A DNA stretch of 16,040 bases from UBA1731 sp045595285 (GTDB taxonomy: Bacteria; Verrucomicrobiota; Kiritimatiellia; RFP12; UBA1067). Below, piece after piece: positions 1-7,947 of the stretch. The first letter of the stretch is position 1, and each line of letters starts with the position of its first letter. Where the stretch lies: assembly GCA_045595285.1 (NCBI GenBank), contig JAZOAC010000124.1:1-16040 (forward strand), read 5' to 3'. The position numbers and the translations under genes are program-made. Under the pieces are notes generated by a model. It was not told the DNA's origin and did not search any database. It saw only the letters and a program-made list of their open reading frames with translations.

Positions 1-476
1 GTTTGGACTGATTCTCAAGATTATGGTGCGGACGAAATCTTATATACTACCTGAATTGTGCTATTTGACAAAACCAATCGGTTAATACGTGAAATTATAA
101 TTCTTTTCGAGGTCTATCCCCAGTTGTTCCTTGCTATCTCTTCCCTGCGCTGACGCGCAAGGATGGAAAGTCGCGTCTTTAGACAATGCCAGAAAATTTC
201 GCATGAAATTTACAGTTGCTGACCCTGTTGGCTCCGGTCCCGTCCGCCGCGGGCGCAGGTGAAATGCTCCGCGGGCGTCGGCGGGGATGGTGACCGCATA
301 GGGGTTGTTTATTCCTATGGAGTTCGGGGATCACGATTGCGGGCGCGGCGGATCGGGTGGATGCCGTGGTGATTGGATTGTCGGCAATGGGCTTTGGGAG
401 TGTAGGTGTAAATAGTCTGCCATTGTGGTCAGCGGAAGTCACAGTAGCGATTTGCCGATACTTGACGCTTATGGAA
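1..476. other. Intergenic region, no confident gene
   Basis: I see no convincing gene here. The left part (about 1-180) is AT-rich and holds an isolated TATAAT at 96-101 and a TTGACA at 65-70. They are 25 bp apart, too far to form a standard promoter. The right part (about 230-430) is GC-rich. Two minus-strand frames stay open for 70-90 codons but neither has a recognisable domain or ribosome-binding site. The region lies downstream of the minus-strand regulator, and I see no clear terminator for that gene. Confidence 0.5.
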
Positions 477-1649
477 TCAGCGACAGATTTCTTTTCGCCA
501 CTGTGACATGGTCATGCCTGTCTTGGATAGGAAAAACTTTCTCAGGGAATTCGCGTTCTTGAAACCGCAAAAGTTCGAAATCACCTTGAGCTGAACGGTT
601 CGTTTCTGCAAAAGTTCTTTTGCGCGTTTTAGGCGTTGCTCCTGGATTGCTTCGAGAATGGATTTCCCTGTTGCTTTTCTGAACATTTTTTCTGCAAAAG
701 TTCTAGAGCAAGGGAATGACGAGAGAATTTCCCTTGCCGTAAGGCCATTGGTCGAATCCGCGTCAATGCGCCGGAGTGCCTCCGCGATTTTTTCGTCGAA
801 TACAGACAGGTTTTTCAGCGATTCACGATGGACAAGGTGAAGGGGCTCAAAGAATTGGACCCTGGAGTTGGCTTGAATCTTTTCTTTGTTTATGGCTTTC
901 ATCAGGAGGATTGCCGCAGTTCGTCCACCGCCCCTGAAATCTGGTGCAATGGAAGAGAGCATGGGGGTCGTTCGCTCGCAGATGTCCTTCGAGTTATCGA
1001 CTCCCACTATCCCGATTTCATCCGGAACGCTTTTCCCAAGATATCTTGTGGCGGCAAGGACGATTTCGCAAGTCTCGTCATTGGCCGCGAAGATTCCACA
1101 AGGCACGGACAGTGAATCGACAAAATGGCGCAGTTTTCTTTGATACCGTTCGTTCTCGACGGCTGAAGCAAAGTCGTCGCCTGATGGGAAAGAAAATGTC
1201 TGAGGCGTAAGTCCGTTCAGTCTAGCGGCCTCGCAAAAGCCCCTCATTCGCTCGTCGCTCCAATACCGTTTGCAGGGATAAGGGATGCAGGCAAGATGTT
1301 CGTAGCCTGATTTGAGCAATTCTTTTGCGGCCATAAAACCTGTTGCAAACGAATTATGAAATACGGTCAGAGAAGTTGAAGGCAGTTCTCCTGGGACACT
1401 GTCTATGTAGACGCAGGGACGCTTATGCAGGTTTTGCGCGTTGATTCGGCTGTTGCTGAATCGTCCGCAGTTGATGATTATGCCGAGCGGGTCCCAGAAG
1501 CCAACCAATTTCTCGATGTGCTTCGCGTCAGGAGGAGTTTCGATCAACTGCACATGAATGCCGAGCGGCTCGGTAACATCTCTTATGCCTACGAAAAAAT
1601 CAGAGATGTTGCTACGTTCGCGCGTTTCAAGGTAGAGAATCGTGTTCAT
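477..1649 (-). CDS. XylR-type regulator: LacI-like sensor fused to AraC HTH
   Basis: A 390-residue transcription factor. Residues about 1-270 resemble a LacI/periplasmic-binding-protein-like sugar sensor: the segments 'GIFAANDETCEIV' (185-197) and 'PDEIGIVGVDNS' (209-220) are typical of its second lobe. Residues about 285-390 form an AraC-type double helix-turn-helix, with 'RLKRAKELLQ' (339-348) and 'NSLRKFFLSKTGMTMSQWR' (367-385) as its hallmarks. This architecture is known from XylR regulators, which activate sugar-catabolic genes when the sensor binds a sugar. No N-terminal LacI headpiece is present, which fits the family. The gene is divergent from the operon starting at 1788, and an 18-bp direct repeat lies 12 bp upstream of its start codon, so activation of the operon and autoregulation are both likely. 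The Shine-Dalgarno sequence is weak. The ligand cannot be read from sequence; a pectic or mannose-type sugar is inferred from the neighbours. Confidence 0.9.
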   Translation of the reverse strand: MNTILYLETRERSNISDFFVGIRDVTEPLGIHVQLIETPPDAKHIEKLVGFWDPLGIIINCGRFSNSRINAQNLHKRPCVYIDSVPGELPSTSLTVFHNSFATGFMAAKELLKSGYEHLACIPYPCKRYWSDERMRGFCEAARLNGLTPQTFSFPSGDDFASAVENERYQRKLRHFVDSLSVPCGIFAANDETCEIVLAATRYLGKSVPDEIGIVGVDNSKDICERTTPMLSSIAPDFRGGGRTAAILLMKAINKEKIQANSRVQFFEPLHLVHRESLKNLSVFDEKIAEALRRIDADSTNGLTAREILSSFPCSRTFAEKMFRKATGKSILEAIQEQRLKRAKELLQKRTVQLKVISNFCGFKNANSLRKFFLSKTGMTMSQWRKEICR

Positions 1650-1660
1650 GCCTATTAGTT

Positions 1661-1701
1661 TAACAGGTTTTTAAATGGTAGTATAACAGGTTTTTAAATG
1701 G
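1661..1701. promoter_or_regulatory. Candidate operator: two 18-bp direct repeats
   Basis: The sequence taacaggtttttaaatgg occurs twice, perfectly, at 1661-1678 and 1684-1701 (start-to-start 23 bp, about two helical turns). It lies between the divergent regulator and the operon. AraC-type proteins with two HTH motifs typically bind tandem direct repeats on one DNA face, so this is the best candidate site for the 477-1649 product. Its right edge lies about 60 bp upstream of the inferred operon start site, as for an upstream-binding activator. Its left edge is 12 bp from the regulator's start codon, where binding could also repress the regulator. Confidence 0.75.
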
Positions 1702-1724
1702 GATGCAAATCGAAATGAAAAGGG

Positions 1725-1753
1725 ATGTTGCCAACGGGTGTATGTGCTACAAT
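1725..1753 (+). promoter_or_regulatory. Putative promoter of the polysaccharide operon
   Basis: An extended -10 element, TGcTACAAT, lies at 1745-1753. The -35 position (1725-1730, atgttg) matches consensus poorly with a 17-bp spacer, as expected for a promoter that needs an activator. Transcription would start near 1760, 28 nt before the ATG at 1788. Confidence 0.45.
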
Positions 1754-1787
1754 ACAATCAAATTAATCCCAATAAAAGGAGACACCT

Positions 1788-4067
1788 ATGAAGAGATTGT
1801 TGATGCTGTCGATCGTGGCTGGTCTGACGACAAGCCTCTGGGGTTCGATTGGTAATTATACGAGTTACGTCACCGCCACCATGGGAGACAGTACGGCGCA
1901 ATCGGGAACTGTAGCCGATACATGCTTTACAAATAAGACACATTGGTCGGATGGCCTACAGCCGAGTAGCGACAAGCGCTATTATTCCAACGGCAAGGAT
2001 TTGATTGCTCCGACGGCAGGCGGACAGGTGACATTTGATGACGGGACGACTGGCAAGTTACGGGCCTTTCGTGGCGAACGCCTGGCGGTCGGGGGTGGAG
2101 GTTATCTGGCGTTTCGCGCGACAACAGAAGACGACCCGATTGCATTCCCGAACGCTGGATTGATCCTTGATCAGAAATCGGTATTGCGAAATTGGGCGGG
2201 GTCTGGTCGCCATACTCATATTGCCGGTCGGATAACGGTAATCGCGCCCGAAGGCCAAACGGTTGGTGACTGTGCGTCTTATGATTGCTTGGCTAATTAC
2301 GATGGCATTACAGCCCATATTTCTGCGGCTCTCATTTCGGAGTCAACTGCTTATTTCTCAGTACATGCACAACCCGGCCTTAGCAAAGAAAACTATGACA
2401 TCTATCTGGCAAAGGCGCCGTTTTACGTTGAGCTTTCAGGAGACAATGCCGGTTATTTGGGTGCAATCGCCATTGAACGCTATTCGGTCTTGACGCTTAA
2501 GTCCTCGCTCGCGAATGCGACGGTCTATGTCGGTCATCATGGTTGGCCGTTTACACCTGTGGATCCGGATTCGGGAGATGCGGGTGTGCTGAACTCGTCC
2601 GCATCTTCGTCCATAGTCGTCGGCAAGGCGGTTGTCAACGGCGGTACGATTGGTGCTGCGGCATCGTCCGTCTTGTCGATTGGCGAACTCGAGCTGAACG
2701 GGGCCGTGCTTAGGCCCAACTTCGATGCGGTGCATGGGGCATGTGGCAAGATTGCCGTTACGGAGAAGCTGACTGTGAATCGGCTGCCTGTTCGGATCCG
2801 ACTTAACGCGGATCCGGTTGGTAGATATGAGGTGCTTTCCTGGCCGGTTGGCGATTCGACGAACCTGACATTGTCAGACTTTGACTTTGGCGATACATTG
2901 AAGGTATCTGTTCCTGAAATGCTCGTTTCCGACGGCATTGCTTCGCTTGTCCTTGACAGCACGGAAGTGACGATGACGAAAAATGATGGGACGGAAAATG
3001 ATGGCGTCAACGATACGGCTTTCACCGATGCCAAGAACTGGTCGGACACGACAATTCCTCATAGCGATGCGCGGTACTCGGTAAATGGCAAGCAGATTGT
3101 CTCCCCGCGGAATTATGTCGCGGATTTCCAATATGCGGATGGGCCGGCACCGAATACGACTTTCCATGGCAAGCGACTGCGGTTGCCGCAGAGTTCCTTG
3201 CTCTGTCTTTGCTTTCCGTTAGGATCAGCCGACGGCGTGACCTTCCCGAATGAAGGATTGTTGATGGATGGCGGCACAATCCGCCTGTGGTCGACCGACA
3301 GAACGAAGATCAATGGTACGATTCGGGTTCTGTCCGGGGAGTCCGGACAGAGCGGCTCTCGTGCAGGAGTCGACGGTTCCGCGAACAAGGTCCACAAGGG
3401 CGTTGAAATCGCGGCGTCGCTTTACGGTCAGTCGGAGGCAGCGTTCTACGTGTCCTATCAGCCCTCGCTTCCCGCGGGATATATGGACTACGAGATCCCG
3501 TTCCGCTTCAGCGGCGAGAATTCCGGTTATCTCGGCAAGATCATCGCAGAACCCGGTATGACAGTATTCCTCAACAGTGCGCTTGTCAACGGAACTCTTC
3601 AGCTAGGGGGGACGGGATATCCGAAGGCGGCGCTGGAATCACTCGACAGCGGGAAAAACGGCGTTCTCACGACAGAGACGCCTGGCGCCGTGGCAATTTC
3701 CAACCTTGTCGTCAACGGCGGAAGTGTAAATGTGCCTGCGACTTCTACATTCGCACTTCAGTCGCTGACGCTGAACGGCGGCTTCGTCCGGCTTGCCGCC
3801 GGTGAGACGGATACGCCGGCACTTGGGATGGCGGGCACTGTTTCCGTGACGCATCCGACGACCGTTACGATTCCGTCTCGTCCGAAGAAGCGCCAGGCGA
3901 TTTTAAGCGCCTCGGCGTCGTCTGCGCTGAATGCAGCTGACTTCACGCTGACGGGGCCCTCGGGCGAGACGCTTCGCGACGTGGAGTTGCAGGTCGTTGA
4001 GGAGTCCGGACGGAAGACGCTTTTTGCCGTTCGCATTCCAAGGGGCATGGTTCTGATCTTCAAGTAG
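1788..4067 (+). CDS. Exported beta-rich protein with two homologous halves
   Basis: A 759-residue protein with a clear signal peptide (Lys2-Arg3, hydrophobic core from residue 4, small residues near 16-20). It has no enzyme motif I recognise. The mature part is two copies of one module of about 360 residues. 'DTCFTNKTHWSDG' (44-56) matches 'DTAFTDAKNWSD' (409-420), 'SGDNAGYLG' (217-225) matches 'SGENSGYLG' (575-583), and 'VVNGG' recurs at 282 and 641. The many short V/L/N/G strands resemble the beta-solenoid and autotransporter-like surface proteins that are abundant in PVC gut bacteria; that is inference. No PEP-CTERM or sorting signal is evident at the C-terminus, which ends hydrophobic (MVLIFK). 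A strong SD, AAGGAG (1776-1781), fixes the start. As the first gene of the operon, 19 bp from the next, it may be a glycan-binding surface protein. Confidence 0.8.
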   Translation: MKRLLMLSIVAGLTTSLWGSIGNYTSYVTATMGDSTAQSGTVADTCFTNKTHWSDGLQPSSDKRYYSNGKDLIAPTAGGQVTFDDGTTGKLRAFRGERLAVGGGGYLAFRATTEDDPIAFPNAGLILDQKSVLRNWAGSGRHTHIAGRITVIAPEGQTVGDCASYDCLANYDGITAHISAALISESTAYFSVHAQPGLSKENYDIYLAKAPFYVELSGDNAGYLGAIAIERYSVLTLKSSLANATVYVGHHGWPFTPVDPDSGDAGVLNSSASSSIVVGKAVVNGGTIGAAASSVLSIGELELNGAVLRPNFDAVHGACGKIAVTEKLTVNRLPVRIRLNADPVGRYEVLSWPVGDSTNLTLSDFDFGDTLKVSVPEMLVSDGIASLVLDSTEVTMTKNDGTENDGVNDTAFTDAKNWSDTTIPHSDARYSVNGKQIVSPRNYVADFQYADGPAPNTTFHGKRLRLPQSSLLCLCFPLGSADGVTFPNEGLLMDGGTIRLWSTDRTKINGTIRVLSGESGQSGSRAGVDGSANKVHKGVEIAASLYGQSEAAFYVSYQPSLPAGYMDYEIPFRFSGENSGYLGKIIAEPGMTVFLNSALVNGTLQLGGTGYPKAALESLDSGKNGVLTTETPGAVAISNLVVNGGSVNVPATSTFALQSLTLNGGFVRLAAGETDTPALGMAGTVSVTHPTTVTIPSRPKKRQAILSASASSALNAADFTLTGPSGETLRDVELQVVEESGRKTLFAVRIPRGMVLIFK

Positions 4068-4086
4068 GTTCAAAAAGGAGGTTCAA

Positions 4087-5418
4087 ATGCGAAAGCCGTT
4101 TCTTCTTGTCGCTACCGTCAGTTGCGCCCTGGTCCTGCCGGCCAAGGATTTTAGTGTAAGAGATTTCGGTGCCAAAGGTGACGGCATGGCGGACGATACG
4201 GCTGCCGTGCAGCATACAATCGACGCCTGTGCGGCGGCTGGCGGCGGACGCGTTGTTGTTGAGAAAGGTGTCTACAGAATCCGTCCTGTCATGCTGGCGA
4301 GTGACATTGATTTGCATCTGGCGGGCGGTGCGAAGTTGCTCGGTTCTGGTGACTGGCGTGACTATCCCAACCGTGGGAACTTGAAAAAAGTTGTCGGCAG
4401 CAAAATGCCGCTCGGTCGTGACAGCGCGCTGATCACGGCAGACGGCGCTCGCAATGTGTCGATTACGGGCAATGGGGTGATTGACGGCAACGGGCGTTCG
4501 TTTATGCGCGAGTTGACGGTCGAGGAGTGGAAGGATGGCCTTGACCTCGGCTTTAAATATCGCATCGTCTATCCACATTGGGGACGATGGCGGTTTGTCC
4601 GTATTGGCGACCTTGATCAGGCTCCTGGGCGTACCATATTGTTGACGGGATGTACGGATGTGACGGTTCGCGATGTGACATTAGAGGATTCCGCCGTCTG
4701 GGGGTATTTAGTGAATGACTGTGATCGCGTGACCTTTGACAACTGCAAGGTGTTCAACCAAATTTATAGCGAGGGAACCGATGGCATTCACGTGAATTCC
4801 TCGCGCGACGTCACCATCTCGAACTGTACAATCGAAAGTGGTGACGACGCGCTTTGTTTCAGGGCCAGCAACCAGTATAATCCAGAGAAAAGGGCATGTG
4901 AGCGCGTAACGGTCGTCAATTGCCGTCTGCGATCGCACGCAAATTGCATTCGTCTGGGATGGGAGCGCGATGGTGTCGTACGCGACTGCACATTCTCGAA
5001 TGTCGTCATGCACGATTCGTGGCGCGGAATCAATGTCTGGATCAATCCGCCGACGAATTATACGGCGGTTTGCCGCGGGGACGAGACGTCGTTGGTGGAG
5101 AATGTGGTCTTTTCCAACATTGTCATGGACCGCATCTACCGGATGCCGATTACCGTGCAAGTGCATGACTACGCTGGTGTTAAGGAGGATGCAGTTCGCA
5201 ACCTGACGTTTGCCAACATAACGGCCAGATCGTATCTTGGCTTGGAGTTCATGGGTTGTGAGAATCGGCCGTTGCGGAACTTTACGTTTATAGGATGTCG
5301 TTTCACGCGAGATGCAGGTGTTAAATACGAATGGGATAAGACGGCATTCAGGCCGTTTGCCGCACCGTATTGTTGCCGCGACTTCAAGTTTGACAGTTGC
5401 GAGTTTGAAGATCGTTGA
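4087..5418 (+). CDS. GH28/pectate-lyase-like beta-helix protein
   Basis: A 443-residue secreted right-handed beta-helix protein. The signal peptide covers about residues 1-19. 'DFSVRDFGAKGDGMADDTAA' (21-40) is the usual N-terminal start of pectate-lyase-superfamily and GH28 proteins. Repeated 'NVSITGN', 'DVTVRDV' and 'DVTISNC' coils follow. GH28 polygalacturonases use Asp residues in NTD and (G/Q)DD motifs; here 'GTDGIHV' (D232) and 'SGDDALCF' (D253, D254) keep all three. The G/SHG motif appears only as 'SHAN' (283-286) and the RIK lysine seems absent ('RGINVW', 313-318), so the substrate or mechanism may differ from polygalacturonase. It may act as an exo-acting glycosidase on pectin-type chains. 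A strong SD, AAGGAGG (4075-4081), sits 5 nt before the ATG. Confidence 0.8.
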   Translation: MRKPFLLVATVSCALVLPAKDFSVRDFGAKGDGMADDTAAVQHTIDACAAAGGGRVVVEKGVYRIRPVMLASDIDLHLAGGAKLLGSGDWRDYPNRGNLKKVVGSKMPLGRDSALITADGARNVSITGNGVIDGNGRSFMRELTVEEWKDGLDLGFKYRIVYPHWGRWRFVRIGDLDQAPGRTILLTGCTDVTVRDVTLEDSAVWGYLVNDCDRVTFDNCKVFNQIYSEGTDGIHVNSSRDVTISNCTIESGDDALCFRASNQYNPEKRACERVTVVNCRLRSHANCIRLGWERDGVVRDCTFSNVVMHDSWRGINVWINPPTNYTAVCRGDETSLVENVVFSNIVMDRIYRMPITVQVHDYAGVKEDAVRNLTFANITARSYLGLEFMGCENRPLRNFTFIGCRFTRDAGVKYEWDKTAFRPFAAPYCCRDFKFDSCEFEDR

Positions 5419-5477
5419 CGCACGTCTCGCTTGCTTCGGGATTTCTTTGGAACTGTTGATGGATTTCAGATGAGTTT

Positions 5478-7895
5478 ATGAACGGAAGCGTTTGCAAACA
5501 GGACGTTTTGTCTCTTGGAATCGTGTTGATTGCCTGTGTCATGCAGGCTGCAGACATTCGTGACAGGTTTGACTTTGCCAAGGTCGGGCCTCCTGAATAT
5601 TGGCCGATGCGGCGGGAACTGCGCGATTTCTTTCCCTCGTACAGCCAAGGCGATCCCACGGACCCCGGGGTGGTTCGTCATTGGAAAGAGGTGTGGCAGG
5701 AGCTGCAAGACTGGATCAAGACGCATCCGAATGCGGACGCTTTGGATGTCAGATGTGAGAATTACCGCATCATTGGGCGGACTTTCTTGCCGATTCTCTT
5801 CAAGGAGTCTCCTTTTTATTTCGAAGCTTGCGTGCAGGGGGGATATTATGGCGTTGACACCTTTCACATGCTAATGCCTTTCTTGCGCGAAGTGCCGATG
5901 CCGGGTTACGCGACGGACAGGATATGCAGACGCTTTTACAAAGAGAAGAACTGGATTCCGCCGGAGGACTTTGAGGTCTTGCATGAACGCAGCAAGCAGT
6001 TGTATTCGTATATCTGCGGACCGTTTGTTGACGAGTGCCACACCGCGCCTCCGACTCGAAAGATACTGGACGGGGGGTTCCGGGGAATCAAGGAGAAAGT
6101 CGATGAGGCCATTCGGACTTGTCCGCCTGGTGACGCGGAGGGGCGGCGTTATCTGGAGGCGATGGCGTTAGGACTCGAGACGATCCATGCCATCCAATTC
6201 AAGTATCGGGATGAGGCGCTGCGACGAATTGAGGCGGGGGCCTCGGGCGAGGAACTTAAGCGTCTCAGGCGTATCGCCGACAGTGCAGCTCGTTGCCCGT
6301 GGGAGCCGCCGCGGACGTTTTTCGAGGGGCTCAATACGCTTGGATTTTGCCGGGAGATCTTCGCGTATGTCGATGGGTTGCTGAACAATTGTTCGTACGG
6401 GCGCCTTGACGCCTGGCTTATCGGCCTTTATCGTGCTGACATTGCGGCGGGGCGTCTGACGGAATCGGAAGCCCGTGACCTGCTGCGCCGCTTTATGCTG
6501 ATGAGCGACTGTACGGAAGACGGGTTCACGGAGGCCGACAAGGATCTGACGCACGAGAAGGACGCGCCATTGACGCTGGGTGGCTGTGATGATGAGGGGT
6601 CTGTCGTCTGGAACGAGCTGACACGCATGGTTCTGGAGGAGCATCAGCGGATGAAGGTGATCTCTCCGAAACTCCATGTTCGATTCTCCGCTAATTCACC
6701 CGAAGAATATCTGGAAGCCCTTGCCAGGGAAGTGATTGAAGGGCATTGCGTGTTTGCGATGTTCAACGATGATGTGCATATTCCCGGTTTTGTCCGACAG
6801 GGGTATCCCATTGCCCGTGCGCGCGATTATGAAGGCATTGGTTGCTGGGAGGGGTATGTGGCTGGCGATACGGACATCAGTGCCGTCAATTACACGAGCG
6901 TTTTCCAGCCTTTCGTCGCATCGATCTATACGGATGCCGAGAAGATGCGCAAGGTGCGCGTGCAGATCGTTCCGATTGCGGGATGTCGGAACATGGAAGA
7001 ACTCAAGCGCGTTTCATTTGGCAATTACATACGGTTCCTTCGCGACCTGGTATCTGATTATGCGCGGTACGGTCGTTATTTTGCGAAAGTCTCGCCGCGT
7101 CCCCTGTTTTCGGCTTGCCTTAATGGATGCATTGAGCGCAGGCGCGATGAGTTCGACCTCGGGCTTGATTATGCCCAACGGACGATAACGATAGGCTTCC
7201 TGGCCAACACGGTGGACTCGATGCTGGCAATCGAAAAGGTCGTCTACGAGGATAAGTTTGCGACCATGGAGGAGTTCCTCGCTGCGGTTCGCTCGAATTG
7301 GCAAGGTGAGCGTCATCAGGCGATACGGCGTGAAGTGATGAAGGCGCCCTGCTGGGGGGACAATTCGGAGAAGTCAAACGCGCTTATGAAATGGTGGATT
7401 GATTCGATTGCCGAAAGCCTAGAGGGGCTGCGGACCGATCAGGGTGGAGAGTATCGCCTTTCCTGCATGATCTATCGCGAGTATATGGAATGGGGTGCGA
7501 AGACGCCGGCAACGCCGGACGGGCGATATGACGGCGAACGATTTGCGCAGGGGTTTGCGCCAAGTGATTTGAGGTGCCGGGCTGGAATTGGAGATCTTTT
7601 CAACGCCATCGGATCTCTTGATCACACCAAGTTGTGCGCGTCAAATGCGAATCTGACTTTTGGTGGCGAGGATTTCTCACCGGCTACGCTCGCAGCGGTC
7701 TTTCGTGTCTTTGCGGAGAAGGGGGCGCATCTTCTGCAGCCGAATTGCAATGCTGTCGAGACACTGCTTGACGCCCAAAGGCATCCGGAGCGGCATCTTG
7801 ACCTCATGGTCAAGGTTTGCGGTTTTTCGACACGCTTTGTTACTCTTTCTCCGCGGTTCCAGCAGGAAATCATTGATCGACATCGTTTAAAGTGA
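5478..7895 (+). CDS. Divergent glycyl radical enzyme (PFL-like domain)
   Basis: An 805-residue member of the glycyl radical enzyme superfamily. The thiyl-radical loop is 'GIGCWEG' (453-459), with Cys456 and the C-x-E base Glu458 seen in dehydratase and lyase members. The C-terminal radical loop is 'KVCGFSTRF' (779-787), with Gly782 24 residues from the end. Further family signatures are 'CHTAPP' (187-192), 'WEPPRTFFEGL' (275-285) and 'TPATPDGRYDGE' (676-687). It lacks the double-Cys of true pyruvate formate-lyase and is closer in motif style to choline, diol or hydroxyproline-type enzymes; the substrate is unknown. Such enzymes need a radical-SAM activase and anoxia, and no activase is in this window. 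The first about 25 residues are odd: a hydrophobic stretch (10-22) contains a lipobox-like 'LIAC' (17-20), unexpected for a cytoplasmic enzyme. The SD is weak, and Met22 (5541) is an alternative start that also lacks an SD. Confidence 0.88.
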   Translation: MNGSVCKQDVLSLGIVLIACVMQAADIRDRFDFAKVGPPEYWPMRRELRDFFPSYSQGDPTDPGVVRHWKEVWQELQDWIKTHPNADALDVRCENYRIIGRTFLPILFKESPFYFEACVQGGYYGVDTFHMLMPFLREVPMPGYATDRICRRFYKEKNWIPPEDFEVLHERSKQLYSYICGPFVDECHTAPPTRKILDGGFRGIKEKVDEAIRTCPPGDAEGRRYLEAMALGLETIHAIQFKYRDEALRRIEAGASGEELKRLRRIADSAARCPWEPPRTFFEGLNTLGFCREIFAYVDGLLNNCSYGRLDAWLIGLYRADIAAGRLTESEARDLLRRFMLMSDCTEDGFTEADKDLTHEKDAPLTLGGCDDEGSVVWNELTRMVLEEHQRMKVISPKLHVRFSANSPEEYLEALAREVIEGHCVFAMFNDDVHIPGFVRQGYPIARARDYEGIGCWEGYVAGDTDISAVNYTSVFQPFVASIYTDAEKMRKVRVQIVPIAGCRNMEELKRVSFGNYIRFLRDLVSDYARYGRYFAKVSPRPLFSACLNGCIERRRDEFDLGLDYAQRTITIGFLANTVDSMLAIEKVVYEDKFATMEEFLAAVRSNWQGERHQAIRREVMKAPCWGDNSEKSNALMKWWIDSIAESLEGLRTDQGGEYRLSCMIYREYMEWGAKTPATPDGRYDGERFAQGFAPSDLRCRAGIGDLFNAIGSLDHTKLCASNANLTFGGEDFSPATLAAVFRVFAEKGAHLLQPNCNAVETLLDAQRHPERHLDLMVKVCGFSTRFVTLSPRFQQEIIDRHRLK

Positions 7896-7947
7896 TTCGC
7901 TTGGAGCAATGGGATGGGCTGGTAACATGTTCGAAAGGAGGAACGAG

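Noticed and set aside
7909..7947. Upstream ATG 7909 as the GH92 gene start
   Set aside because: Only a GGAG too close to the ATG precedes it; ATG 7948 has AAAGGAGG six bases upstream. Not fully excluded.
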